Assembly (NCBI GenBank): GCA_905214875.1
Contig: CAJMNR010000010.1
Span: 1 to 64,000, forward strand
DNA: 64,000 nucleotides
Direction: 5' to 3'
DNA from: an uncultured bacterium
GTDB taxonomy: Bacteria > Bacillota > Clostridia > Lachnospirales > Lachnospiraceae
Shown here: piece after piece, positions 16,847 to 25,518 of the stretch
How positions within the stretch are numbered: the stretch's first letter is position 1
Layout of the letters: each line of letters starts with the position of its first letter
The notes under the pieces: model-generated
The model's database searches: none
Told to the model about the DNA's origin: nothing
The model's input: the letters and a program-made list of their open reading frames with translations, nothing else
Position numbers and translations under genes: made by a program

Positions 16847-16854
16847 AAGACTAT

Positions 16855-17123
16855 ATAAGAAAAGCTGTGACGGAAAGAGTACTCTGTTTGAATCTTCCAG
16901 AGAGAAAGGCATATGGTGGAAGCCTTTTATGAGAATGACAGACGAAAACCATTCCTGAGCCGAGGGACAGAAGCTTAATTTTTGTTGTAAGTCCTTTCGT
17001 AATCCTGCGTTAAAGGAGCGGATTTGTTAGAATCCTTAAGTGAAAAGAAAAGGTGGAACCGTGCAAGGTTTTATTAGCACCCTTAAAGAATGGAGTAATT
17101 CCGTTTTTAAGGGTGCTTTTTTT
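16855..17123 (+). promoter_or_regulatory. T-box riboswitch controlling thrS
   Basis: A tRNA-sensing leader. Stem I features include the GAGTACTC stem at the base and the AGAGAG ... GGTGGAAGCC distal part; the T-box proper is AGGTGGAACCGTG at 17051-17063, close to the AGGGTGGNACCGCG consensus. The terminator is GCACCCTTAAA (17077-17087) with TTTAAGGGTGC (17106-17116) and seven T. Uncharged tRNA-Thr would stabilise the antiterminator and allow thrS transcription. I could not fix the specifier triplet with certainty; threonine specificity is inferred from the downstream gene. Confidence 0.92.
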
Positions 17124-17270
17124 AATTGATAGGAAATTTCTCTGTCGAGCTCTTTCCTAACAATTAAAAATGTCCCAAAAAGCGGGACGTGTGATGCGCA
17201 CTCACCTGAAAGGAAGATGTCGCTACCAAGACCAGGTTCGGCGCGGGCAACGAGCCAAAGTCCCAATGAA
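17124..17270 (+). repeat. Structured leader element, copy B (before thrS)
   Basis: Directly after the T-box terminator: H1 AATTGATAGGAAA/TTTCCTAACAATT (17124-17165, 12 pairs and one mismatch), TAAAAAT, H2 GTCCC/GGGAC (17172-17188), GATGCGCACTCA, mini-hairpin CCTGAAAGG (17205-17213), AAGATGTCGCTACC, then GGTTCG/CGAGCC (about 17235-17256). A second GTCCC at 17260-17264 could compete with the first for the single GGGAC, so two folds are possible. The order of parts parallels copy A at 11740-11930. It would be in the thrS mRNA only when the T-box reads through. Confidence 0.6.
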
Positions 17271-17297
17271 ATAAAGAATTGAAAGGAGAATAATGTT

Positions 17298-19052
17298 ATG
17301 AAAATCATTTTACAAGATGGAACCATTGAACAAGCAAAATTTGAAGAGGAACAAGGAAAGAAGGCATTTCGTCATACCGCTGCCCATATACTTGCGCAGG
17401 CAGTAAAACGTCTATATCCGGAAACAAAATGTGCGATTGGTCCAGCGATTGAGGATGGATTTTATTATGACTTTGACTTTGACTTTCCATTTACAACGGA
17501 ACATTTAGCCAAGGTAGAAGAAGAGATGAGAAAAATTGTAAAAGAGGGGCTTCCTTTAGAACAATTTACACTATCTAGAGATGAGGCAGTTAAACTTATG
17601 GAAGAGCAAAAGGAGCCTTATAAGATAGAGCTCATTAAGGACCATGGTGATGATGAGTATTTAAGCTTCTTTAAGCAGGGGGAATATGTGGAGTTTTGTG
17701 CTGGACCTCATGTAACAAATACGAACCTTATCAAGGCGTTTAAGCTTACAAGCGTTGCGGGAGCGTATTTTAGAGGCGATGAAAAGAATAAGATGTTAAC
17801 TAGAATTTATGGCACTTGCTTCCCTAAAGGAAGTGAGCTTACGGCTTATCTAAAGCAGATTGAAGAAGCAAAGCTTAGGGACCATAGAAAACTTGGCAAG
17901 GAATTGGAATTATTTACACTTATGGAGGAAGGACCGGGATTCCCATTTTTCCTTCCAAAGGGCATGGTATTAAAGAACCTGTTAATAGAGTATTGGAGAA
18001 AGCTTCATAATCGAGAAGGTTATGTAGAGATTTCTACGCCAATGATGTTAAATCGCAGCCTTTGGGAGACGTCAGGACACTGGGATCATTATCGTGACAA
18101 TATGTATACAACAGTCATTGATGAGACGGACTTTGCGATTAAGCCTATGAACTGTCCAGGCGGAATGCTTGTGTATAAGATGCAACCACATTCTTATCGT
18201 GACCTTCCTCTTCGAATGGGCGAGCTTGGCCTTGTTCATCGCCATGAAAAGTCTGGCCAGTTACATGGCTTGATGCGTGTAAGATGTTTTACGCAGGATG
18301 ATGCGCACATCTTTATGACAAGAGAGCAGATTACGGATGAAATCAAAGGGGTAGTCCGTCTGATTGACGAAGTGTATAAGAAGTTTGGATTTACGTACCA
18401 TGTAGAGCTTTCCACAAGACCGGAAAACAGCATCGGAAGTGATGAAGATTGGGAGGTCGCTACGAACGGATTAAAAGAAGCATTGGAAGAGATGCAGATG
18501 GATTATGTAGTCAACGAAGGCGATGGTGCGTTCTATGGACCTAAGATTGATTTCCACTTAAATGATTCCATTGGCAGGACATGGCAGTGTGGTACGATTC
18601 AGTTAGACTTTCAGTTGCCACAGCGATTTGAGGCGGAGTATGTAGGAGAGGATGGAAAGAAACATCGTCCAATTATGATTCATCGTGTTGTATTTGGATC
18701 GATTGAGAGATTTATTGGTATCTTAATTGAACATTATGCGGGCAAATTCCCAGTTTGGCTAGCACCAGTACAGGTTAAAGTCCTTCCAGTATCAGAACAC
18801 TTTGAAGCATATGCCAAAGAAGTAGTGAAAAAATTAAAAGCATTAGATGTTCGTGTTGAACTAGATGAGAGAAATGAAAAACTTGGATATAAGATTCGAC
18901 AAGCCCAACTGGAAAAGGTTCCATATATGATGATTTTAGGAGAAAAAGAACTAGAATCAGGCACGATTTCCATTCGACGCAGAGATGAAAAGGAAACGGA
19001 GACAATAACAGTGGCACAGTTTGTAGAGCGGATTCGTAAGGAAAGCCTTTAA
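17298..19052 (+). CDS. thrS: Threonyl-tRNA synthetase lacking the TGS domain
   Basis: Charges tRNA-Thr. At 584 residues it is about 60 shorter than the usual enzyme: only a short lead (KIILQDGTIEQAKFEEEQ) precedes the editing domain, whose HTAAHILAQAVKRLYP begins at about residue 28, so the N-terminal TGS domain is missing. The editing domain (second motif CAGPHV), the catalytic core with zinc Cys in MNCPGGMLVY, motif 2 (HRHEKSGQLHGLMRVR), motif 3 (HRVVFGSIERFIGILIEHYAG) and the anticodon-binding domain are all present. ATG 17298 follows AAAGGAGAATAATGTT. TGS-less ThrRS is, to my knowledge, known in some Clostridia. Confidence 0.96.
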   Translation: MKIILQDGTIEQAKFEEEQGKKAFRHTAAHILAQAVKRLYPETKCAIGPAIEDGFYYDFDFDFPFTTEHLAKVEEEMRKIVKEGLPLEQFTLSRDEAVKLMEEQKEPYKIELIKDHGDDEYLSFFKQGEYVEFCAGPHVTNTNLIKAFKLTSVAGAYFRGDEKNKMLTRIYGTCFPKGSELTAYLKQIEEAKLRDHRKLGKELELFTLMEEGPGFPFFLPKGMVLKNLLIEYWRKLHNREGYVEISTPMMLNRSLWETSGHWDHYRDNMYTTVIDETDFAIKPMNCPGGMLVYKMQPHSYRDLPLRMGELGLVHRHEKSGQLHGLMRVRCFTQDDAHIFMTREQITDEIKGVVRLIDEVYKKFGFTYHVELSTRPENSIGSDEDWEVATNGLKEALEEMQMDYVVNEGDGAFYGPKIDFHLNDSIGRTWQCGTIQLDFQLPQRFEAEYVGEDGKKHRPIMIHRVVFGSIERFIGILIEHYAGKFPVWLAPVQVKVLPVSEHFEAYAKEVVKKLKALDVRVELDERNEKLGYKIRQAQLEKVPYMMILGEKELESGTISIRRRDEKETETITVAQFVERIRKESL

Positions 19053-19124
19053 ATAGGATATTATTTGACAACTCCATACAAACTAGATATTATATAACTA
19101 TTAATATCATTGGAGGAATAACAG

Positions 19125-20357
19125 TTGAATTACGATATTATCGTTGTCGGTGGCGGTGCTTCAGGCCTTGTGGCTGCTATAACTGCAGCAAGAAATAAAA
19201 GTAAGGTTTTAGTGTTGGAGCACAAAGATAAAATAGCGAAGAAAATATTAGCGACGGGCAATGGAAAATGCAATTTTACAAATACGTATTATGATGATAC
19301 AGTATTTCGTAGTGATTCGCCGTCATTCGTGCTTCCTGTGTTAGAGCAATTTTCAGTGAATGATACCATTCATTTTTTTGAAGAACTAGGGGTCTACCCA
19401 AAAGATAGAAATGGATATTTATATCCGAATTCAGGTCAGGCACAGACCATTCTCGACGTGCTCCGTATGGAAATCGAGCGTTTGCGTGTGCCGGTTCTTG
19501 TGGAAGAGCATGTGTCTTCCATCAAGAAGCAAAAGTCGGGATTTGTAGTAACAACAGGAAAAAATAAGTTTACGTCGGAAAAGGTCATCTTATGTACCGG
19601 TGGTAAGGCGGGCGAAGCCTTAGGTTCCGATGGAAGCGGATATGAACTAAGCAAATCTTTAGGGCATCATATGACACCGATTACGCCTGCGCTTACAGCA
19701 CTTCGTTCGAAGATGAAATGCTTTAAGATGGTTGCAGGGGTGCGTACGGATGTGATGCTCACTCTTCTTGTCGATAAGAAAAAGGCGGCAACCGAAGAGG
19801 GAGAGCTTCAGCTTACAGATTATGGAATCTCCGGAATTCCGGTATTTCAAATTAGCCGTTATGCGACCCGTGCATTAGCGGAGAAAAAGACTGTCGAGGT
19901 AGTGATTGACTTCTTACCAAAGGCATCCTATCACGAAGCGGTAGCTTTGCTAGAAGAACGTAAGAGGCTTCGTGGACAAAAACTAGTAGAGGAATTCTTA
20001 ATTGGCTTATTAAACAGCAAAGTATGTGCAATGTTAATTAAAGAGGCAGGACTTGATGGTAAGAAGCAGTGTGCGACCTTATCGAATAAGGATCTTAACC
20101 GTCTTGCCTCTTATTTGAAAAAGTTTGTTGTGACGATTGATTCTTCCAATTCCTTTGATAAGGCGCAAGTGTGTGCTGGGGGAGTGGTAACAAAAGAAAT
20201 CAATGCAAAGACAATGGAATCAAAACTAGTAAAAGATTTATATTTCGCGGGAGAACTTGTCGATGTGGACGGTACTTGCGGCGGATATAATTTACAATGG
20301 GCATGGAGCTCAGGTTATGTTGCAGGATTACATGCAAGTAAGACAAAAAGAAAGTAA
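19125..20357 (+). CDS. HI0933-family NAD(P)/FAD-dependent oxidoreductase
   Basis: A 410-residue flavoprotein. The dinucleotide-binding motif VVGGGASGLVAAITAARN opens the protein, followed by VLVLEHKDKIAKKILATGNGKCNFTN, which is the signature of the HI0933 (BaiN/YhiN-like) family, and the C-terminal LYFAGELVDVDGTCGGYNLQWAWSSGYVAG, the second FAD contact. The family is often annotated as aminoacetone oxidase-like or 3-dehydro-bile acid reductase-like, but the substrate here is unknown. Start is TTG 19125 with TGGAGGAATAACAG upstream. It lies 24 bases before another flavoprotein gene, so the two are probably cotranscribed. Confidence 0.88.
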   Translation: MNYDIIVVGGGASGLVAAITAARNKSKVLVLEHKDKIAKKILATGNGKCNFTNTYYDDTVFRSDSPSFVLPVLEQFSVNDTIHFFEELGVYPKDRNGYLYPNSGQAQTILDVLRMEIERLRVPVLVEEHVSSIKKQKSGFVVTTGKNKFTSEKVILCTGGKAGEALGSDGSGYELSKSLGHHMTPITPALTALRSKMKCFKMVAGVRTDVMLTLLVDKKKAATEEGELQLTDYGISGIPVFQISRYATRALAEKKTVEVVIDFLPKASYHEAVALLEERKRLRGQKLVEEFLIGLLNSKVCAMLIKEAGLDGKKQCATLSNKDLNRLASYLKKFVVTIDSSNSFDKAQVCAGGVVTKEINAKTMESKLVKDLYFAGELVDVDGTCGGYNLQWAWSSGYVAGLHASKTKRK

Positions 20358-20381
20358 CATAACAAATAGAAGGGATTATGT

Positions 20382-21986
20382 ATGATTAGAATTTCACAGA
20401 TTAAGGTTAATATCGACCGAATCATTGGAAAAGACGAATATGCTGTCGTATTAAAAGAAGCAGCAAAGGCATTACGTATGGATATGTCAAAACTTCATAA
20501 AATGGAAATTATGAAGCGTTCCATCGATGCACGTAAGAAACCAGAAATCAAATATATTTATCAGGTTGACGTTGCCATCGATCATGAAGAAAAGTTCATG
20601 AAGCGTAATAAGAATAATAATATTACCGTTGCAAAACGTAAAAAATATAATTTCCGTCCAGTTGGAACGACTGAACTAAAGACTCGTCCAGTTGTGGTGG
20701 GAAGCGGCCCTGCAGGTTTATTTGCAGCGTATATGCTTTCTTTAAATGGATATGAACCGATTCTGTTAGAGCGTGGTGCGGATGTCGATACCCGTGTAAA
20801 AGACGTGAATGAATTCTGGAAGACTGCAAAGCTTAATCCAGAAAGTAACGTACAGTTCGGGGAAGGTGGAGCAGGAACATTCTCCGATGGTAAGTTAAAT
20901 ACGGTAGTAAAAGATGAGTTAGGTCGTAACCGCTTTATCTATGAAACATTTGTAGCACATGGTGCACCAGAGGATATCCTTTATTCCAATAAGCCACATA
21001 TCGGTACAGACCGTTTACGTGACGTTGTAAAAGGAATGAGACAGGAAATTATCGATTTTGGCGGAGAGGTACGTTTCCACAGCAAGGTGACAGACATTAA
21101 CTGCGAGGGTAATAAGATTGTAAGTGTCGTAGTGAATGGTACGGAAACAATTGAAACCGATGTTGTTGTACTTGCCATTGGACATAGTGCAAGAGATACC
21201 TTTGAGATGCTTCATGAAAAAGGAATTCCGATGGAAAAGAAAAACTTTGCAATCGGAGCACGTATCGAACATCCACAGAATATTATTAACCATAGCCAAT
21301 ATGGGGATGCGGCAGACAAACTTCCAGCAGCGGATTATAAGCTTACGTATCATGCGTCCAATGACCGTGGGGTATATTCCTTCTGTATGTGTCCAGGCGG
21401 TTTCGTGGTAGATTCATCTTCCGAAGAAGGCCATCTTGTAGTGAATGGTATGAGTAACTATGACCGTGGTGAAAAGAACGCAAACTCTGCAATCATCGTT
21501 CAAGTAACAGCAGAGGATTTTGAAGATGAGTCACCACTTGCAGGTATGTACTTCCAAAGAAAATGGGAAAAAGCAGCCTATAACGTTGCAAATGGAATTG
21601 TTCCAGTACAGAGATTTGGAGATTTTTGTGACAACAAAGTAACCTCTTCTTTTGGTACAGTAACACCAAATATCAAAGGACAGTATACAATGGGAAATAT
21701 ACGTGAGTGTCTTCCTAGCTATGTTGCAGAGTCTATGATTGAAGGAATCAAGTATTTTGATTCAAAGATTGCAGGATTCGGTAATCCGGATGCCTTATTA
21801 GTAGGTGTGGAAACGAGAACGAGTTCTCCTGTAAGAATCAACCGTAACGAAGATCGTGAAAGCACTGTGAGAGGACTTTATCCGTGTGGGGAAGGTGCTG
21901 GCTACGCTGGTGGAATCACAAGTGCAGCAATTGATGGAATAAAAGTATACGAAGCAATTGCAAAAGAATACAAGCCTCGTGTATAA
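20382..21986 (+). CDS. FAD-dependent oxidoreductase (COG2509-like)
   Basis: 534 residues. An N-terminal 85-residue basic domain (RISQIKVNIDRIIGKDEY) precedes the FAD motif VVGSGPAGLFAAYMLSLNGYEP near residues 106-123, then ERGADVDTRVKDVNEFW, NVQFGEGGAGTFSDGKLNT, and a C-terminal GEGAGYAGGITSAAIDGIKV. This is the pattern of a widespread uncharacterised dehydrogenase family in Firmicutes. Genes of this kind are common neighbours of core metabolic genes; here it lies between the HI0933-like flavoprotein and proB. AGAAGGGATTATGT precedes the ATG. Substrate unknown. Confidence 0.88.
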   Translation: MIRISQIKVNIDRIIGKDEYAVVLKEAAKALRMDMSKLHKMEIMKRSIDARKKPEIKYIYQVDVAIDHEEKFMKRNKNNNITVAKRKKYNFRPVGTTELKTRPVVVGSGPAGLFAAYMLSLNGYEPILLERGADVDTRVKDVNEFWKTAKLNPESNVQFGEGGAGTFSDGKLNTVVKDELGRNRFIYETFVAHGAPEDILYSNKPHIGTDRLRDVVKGMRQEIIDFGGEVRFHSKVTDINCEGNKIVSVVVNGTETIETDVVVLAIGHSARDTFEMLHEKGIPMEKKNFAIGARIEHPQNIINHSQYGDAADKLPAADYKLTYHASNDRGVYSFCMCPGGFVVDSSSEEGHLVVNGMSNYDRGEKNANSAIIVQVTAEDFEDESPLAGMYFQRKWEKAAYNVANGIVPVQRFGDFCDNKVTSSFGTVTPNIKGQYTMGNIRECLPSYVAESMIEGIKYFDSKIAGFGNPDALLVGVETRTSSPVRINRNEDRESTVRGLYPCGEGAGYAGGITSAAIDGIKVYEAIAKEYKPRV

Positions 21987-22006
21987 ACGATTAATGGGAG
22001 GATGTT

Positions 22007-22855
22007 ATGGATTACAGAGAGTTACTAAAGGATAAAAAAAGAATTGTCGTTAAGATTGGTTCTTCTACAATCACACATAGTGAGACAGGAACTGCAAATC
22101 TTAGAACGTTAGAGCGTTTAGTTCGTATTCTTACAGATTTGCAAAATGAAGGAAAAGAAGTTGTCTTAGTATCTTCTGGAGCGATTGCAGTAGGTAGAAA
22201 GGCACTTAATCTTAAAGATAAACCTACTGAAACAAAGGTGCGCCAAGCGTGTGCTGCTGTAGGGCAGGCAAAGCTTATGATGCTTTATCAAAAGTTATTT
22301 GCAGAATACAATCAGATGTGTGCGCAGATACTAATTACAAAATATACAATGTTAAATGATATTAGCCGTAAAAATGCCGAGAATACATTTCATGAGTTAC
22401 TTGACCTTGGCGTAATCCCAATCGTAAATGAAAACGATACGGTTTCTACAGAAGAGCTAGAATACGTTAATTTTGGTGATAATGATACGTTAAGTGCCCT
22501 TGTAGCGGCTCTTATCGATGCCGACTTATTGATTCTTCTATCAGACATCGACGGCCTTTATACCGATGATCCTAGAAAGAATCCAGATGCAGAATTTATA
22601 AGCGTTGTCGATTGCATTGACGAAAAGCTTGTAAAGATGGGCAAAGGTGCAGGATCAAGTGTTGGAACTGGCGGAATGGCAACTAAGATTGCCGCAGCAA
22701 GAATCGCAACAAGTGCTGGTGCAGACATGGTAATTGCCAATGGAGAAGATGTTGAAATCATCGGCTCAATCATGGATGGGGAAAAGATAGGAACGATTTT
22801 CAAAGCCCATGAACAAAAGGACTTTGACCTTCTTGACTATCTTGAGACAAACTAA
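22007..22855 (+). CDS. proB: Glutamate 5-kinase without PUA domain
   Basis: First enzyme of proline biosynthesis: phosphorylates glutamate with ATP. The 282-residue protein has the complete amino-acid kinase domain (KIGSSTITHSETGTANL, VSSGAIAVGRKAL, NENDTVSTEEL, GGMATKIAAARIA) but stops about 85-90 residues short of the E. coli enzyme because the C-terminal PUA domain is absent. Shorter PUA-less forms exist in several bacteria, so this is not a truncation; the end is a natural stop with a following SD-led gene. Start ATG with GGGAGGATGTT upstream. Its partner proA lies two genes downstream. Confidence 0.95.
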   Translation: MDYRELLKDKKRIVVKIGSSTITHSETGTANLRTLERLVRILTDLQNEGKEVVLVSSGAIAVGRKALNLKDKPTETKVRQACAAVGQAKLMMLYQKLFAEYNQMCAQILITKYTMLNDISRKNAENTFHELLDLGVIPIVNENDTVSTEELEYVNFGDNDTLSALVAALIDADLLILLSDIDGLYTDDPRKNPDAEFISVVDCIDEKLVKMGKGAGSSVGTGGMATKIAAARIATSAGADMVIANGEDVEIIGSIMDGEKIGTIFKAHEQKDFDLLDYLETN

Positions 22856-22908
22856 GCGACGAAAAAATACAAAAAAGCAAAATGACATAGAGTAAGAGAG
22901 GATCTATT

Positions 22909-23142
22909 ATGGACGATTTAAAAATTGCAAGAATTAATGAATTAGCGAGAAAAGCAAAAGCGGAAGGATTAACTGAAGAAGAAAAAGAAGAACAACAAAA
23001 ACTTCGTCAGGAATATATTGAAGCATACCGCAGAAATTTGAGAAGTCAATTGGATAGTATCAAAGTTGTTAATCCTGATGGATCCGTAACAGAGCTTAAA
23101 ACAGTTGGCGAAATAAACAGAAAAAAGAAAAAGTTAAACTAA
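22909..23142 (+). CDS. DUF896 (YnzC) family protein
   Basis: 77 residues, helical and highly charged: KIARINELARKAKAEGLTEEEKEEQQKLRQEYIEAYRRNLRSQLDSI is the classic DUF896 pattern, a two-helix hairpin as in Bacillus YnzC. Function unknown (in Bacillus, members are linked to the SOS region). It sits between proB and fau, preceded by AGAGAGGATCTATT. Full length for the family. Confidence 0.92.
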   Translation: MDDLKIARINELARKAKAEGLTEEEKEEQQKLRQEYIEAYRRNLRSQLDSIKVVNPDGSVTELKTVGEINRKKKKLN

Positions 23143-23171
23143 GGTATTAAAAATAAAATCGGAAAAGTCAG

Positions 23172-23789
23172 GTGAATACGGTGACAAAACAAGAAATCCG
23201 AGACTATGTACGAAAAGAAAAGCGTACACTTACAAAACAAAAGATCAGTGACTACAGTAAAGAGATTATTCGTAATCTCTTTACTTGTACTTGTTACAAA
23301 GAAGCTTTCGAAGTATATACATATGTGTCATATAATCAGGAGGCAGATACAAAAGAGCTTATAATACAGGCCCTAAAGGATAAAAAGAGAGTGGCCGTGC
23401 CAAAAGTCATTGGAGAAGAAATGGAGTTTTTCTACATTACTTCTTTGGATGAGGTGAAAGAGGGCTACCAGCATATCTTAGAGCCGATTACGAGCGAGAA
23501 GGCAGTGCCGCAAAGTGGCAGCAATCCATTGATGCTCATGCCAGGGCTTGCATTTGATCGAAATGGCAACCGTATTGGTTATGGCGGCGGCTTTTATGAT
23601 AAATATTTATTACGATATCAAGAGGCGCAGTTTATCAAGTGTGCGCTAGGCTATGAATTTCAGTTGTTTGAGCAGTTAGAAAGAGAGCAGTTTGATATTC
23701 CGGTAGATATGGTCGTAACGCCAAAAGAAATAGTTAAGACGAATGTTAGGATAGCGAATAAGAGGGAGGAAGTAGTATGGAATATTTAA
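23172..23789 (+). CDS. 5-formyltetrahydrofolate cyclo-ligase
   Basis: ATP-dependent enzyme converting 5-formyl-THF to 5,10-methenyl-THF, a folate salvage step. In about 200 residues the hallmarks are the basic N-terminus RDYVRKEKRTLTK, VAVPKVIGEEMEFFYI, the loop MLMPGLAFDRNGNRIGYGGGFYDKYL (ATP/Mg and substrate site) and the terminal IPVDMVVTPKEIV. Two GTG starts are possible: 23172 or 23181; CAGGTG fits 23181 slightly better. Its 3' end overlaps the proA start by 13 bases, so translation is coupled. The proBA pair is thus split by DUF896 and this folate gene. Confidence 0.92.
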   Translation: MNTVTKQEIRDYVRKEKRTLTKQKISDYSKEIIRNLFTCTCYKEAFEVYTYVSYNQEADTKELIIQALKDKKRVAVPKVIGEEMEFFYITSLDEVKEGYQHILEPITSEKAVPQSGSNPLMLMPGLAFDRNGNRIGYGGGFYDKYLLRYQEAQFIKCALGYEFQLFEQLEREQFDIPVDMVVTPKEIVKTNVRIANKREEVVWNI

Positions 23790-25024
23790 TCGAGTTAGGA
23801 AAGAATGCGAAAGCAGCGGCAACGAAAATGAACGTTCTTACACAACAGCAAAAGAACGATGGCCTTACTGCAGTAGCCAAAGCTTTAGTAGCCAATAAGG
23901 ACAGAATCTTAAAAGCAAATGAAGTAGATGTAAATAAGGCAATTGAACGAGGAGTAAAGGATTCTTTAGTGGATCGTCTTCGTTTGACAGAGAAGCGAAT
24001 TGAAGGAATGAGCGAAGGAATCCTTCAAGTAGCGGCACTTCCAGATCCAATCGGTGAAATGACTGGTATGACTGTTCGCCCAAACGGCTTACAGATCGGA
24101 ACGAAGCGAGTACCTCTTGGCGTTGTCGGAATTATTTTTGAATCCAGACCAAACGTTACAGCAGATGCATTTGCATTATGCTTTAAGACGAGCAACGCAG
24201 TAATCTTAAAAGGTGGTTCGGATGCCCTTTCTTCCAATATGGAAATCGTGGCTGTCATCAAAGAAGCATTGGAAAGCGAGAACCTTCCAACTGACGCTAT
24301 CCAATTAATCGAAAAGACAGACCGTGCAGTCGTTACAGCATTTATGAAGATGAATGACTACGTGGATGTATTGATTCCTAGAGGCGGTGCAGGATTAATC
24401 AAGGCAGTCGTTGAAAATGCTACAATTCCTGTTATTGAAACAGGTACTGGTAACTGTCATATATACGTGGATGAGTTTGCTGATCAATCTATGGCGCTTC
24501 CTATCATCGAAAATGCGAAGACACAGCGTACTGGCGTATGTAATGCGATGGAATCCTTAGTCGTACATGAAAAGGTAGCAAAAGAGTTCCTTCCAAAACT
24601 GTATGAATTATTAAAAGAAAAGAACGTTGAGTTCCGCGGAGATGAGCGTGCTTGTGCCATCGTAAAGGAATTCGTGCCTGCAACGGACGAAGATTTCTAT
24701 ACGGAATTCTTAGACCTTATTATGTCTGTTAAAGTAGTAGATTCCATTGAAGAGGCAATTGCGTTTATCAATGAACATAATACGAAACATAGTGAAGCAA
24801 TCATTACAAACGATTATGCAAATTCTATGAAATTCTTAAATGAAATCGATGCAGCAGCAGTATATGTAAATGCTTCTACTAGATTTACAGATGGTTTCGA
24901 ATTTGGATTTGGTGCAGAAATCGGTATCAGCACACAAAAGCTTCACGCAAGAGGTCCAATGGGACTACTAGCGCTTACGACAACAAAATACGTCATTTTC
25001 GGAAATGGCCAAATCAGAAAATAA
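23777..25024 (+). CDS. proA: Gamma-glutamyl phosphate reductase
   Basis: Second enzyme of proline synthesis, NADPH-dependent reduction of gamma-glutamyl phosphate to the semialdehyde. 415 residues in the aldehyde-dehydrogenase superfamily fold; typical sequences are RVPLGVVGIIFESRPNV, GNAVILKGGSDA-like (NAVILKGGSDALSSN), LIPRGGAGLI, and the catalytic cysteine in KTQRTGVCNAMESLVVH. The C-terminal region has FGFGAEIGISTQKLHARGPMGL. ATG 23777 lies in a GGAGGAAGTAGT context inside the end of the preceding gene. Confidence 0.97.
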   Translation: MEYLIELGKNAKAAATKMNVLTQQQKNDGLTAVAKALVANKDRILKANEVDVNKAIERGVKDSLVDRLRLTEKRIEGMSEGILQVAALPDPIGEMTGMTVRPNGLQIGTKRVPLGVVGIIFESRPNVTADAFALCFKTSNAVILKGGSDALSSNMEIVAVIKEALESENLPTDAIQLIEKTDRAVVTAFMKMNDYVDVLIPRGGAGLIKAVVENATIPVIETGTGNCHIYVDEFADQSMALPIIENAKTQRTGVCNAMESLVVHEKVAKEFLPKLYELLKEKNVEFRGDERACAIVKEFVPATDEDFYTEFLDLIMSVKVVDSIEEAIAFINEHNTKHSEAIITNDYANSMKFLNEIDAAAVYVNASTRFTDGFEFGFGAEIGISTQKLHARGPMGLLALTTTKYVIFGNGQIRK

Positions 25025-25033
25025 TGTAACATC

Positions 25034-25062
25034 TTGTCAAAAATAGTATTATTTGATATCAT
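25034..25062 (+). promoter_or_regulatory. Promoter of the hemerythrin gene
   Basis: TTGTCA (25034-25039), 17-base spacer, TATCAT (25057-25062). Confidence 0.65.
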
Positions 25063-25123
25063 ATGGATGGAGAGTTAGGTAGGGATAGCATGCACTTGTT
25101 TGGAGAGCAAAGGAGAGCATTGA

Positions 25124-25513
25124 ATGTACGAAATGAAAGATGCCTATTTAACTGGAATTCCAATGATTGATCAAGAACATGGTAGATTATTTGAGATTGC
25201 GGAGGAAGCCTTCCAGTTAAAGAATAATGAGTTTATCGCAGACAAATATGATGATCTGAGAGCGATTCTAATTGAGTTAAGGGAATACACGAAAATGCAT
25301 TTTGAACACGAGGAAGAGTATATGAGAAGCATCAATTACAAAAAGATGTTTACTCAAGTCGTAGAACATCGTGCATTTATTGAAAAATTAGAAGAATTCG
25401 ATATAGAAAGCATCAATGAGAACTCAGATGACTTAATCGATGAAATCTTAAAATTTCTAACCGATTGGTTGATTGAACATATTTTTGAAAATGATAAACA
25501 AATAGGTAAATAG
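25124..25513 (+). CDS. Bacteriohemerythrin
   Basis: A 129-residue single-domain, four-helix hemerythrin. The di-iron ligands are visible: His19 in IDQEHGRLF, His59 with Glu63 in HFEHEE, a His in VEHRAFI, and the final His-x4-Asp in WLIEHIFENDKQIG. Such proteins bind O2 reversibly and are thought to sense, store or detoxify oxygen in anaerobes. The protein has no signal peptide, so it is cytoplasmic. It is monocistronic, with its own promoter, an AAGGAGAGCATTGA ribosome site and a terminator. It fits an oxygen-sensitive host. Confidence 0.93.
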   Translation: MYEMKDAYLTGIPMIDQEHGRLFEIAEEAFQLKNNEFIADKYDDLRAILIELREYTKMHFEHEEEYMRSINYKKMFTQVVEHRAFIEKLEEFDIESINENSDDLIDEILKFLTDWLIEHIFENDKQIGK

Positions 25514-25518
25514 TAGCT

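Noticed and set aside
17036..17326. Minus-strand frame of 96 codons across the T-box and element B
   Set aside because: It runs antisense to a well-supported T-box and the thrS start; the frame is a by-product of the repeat.
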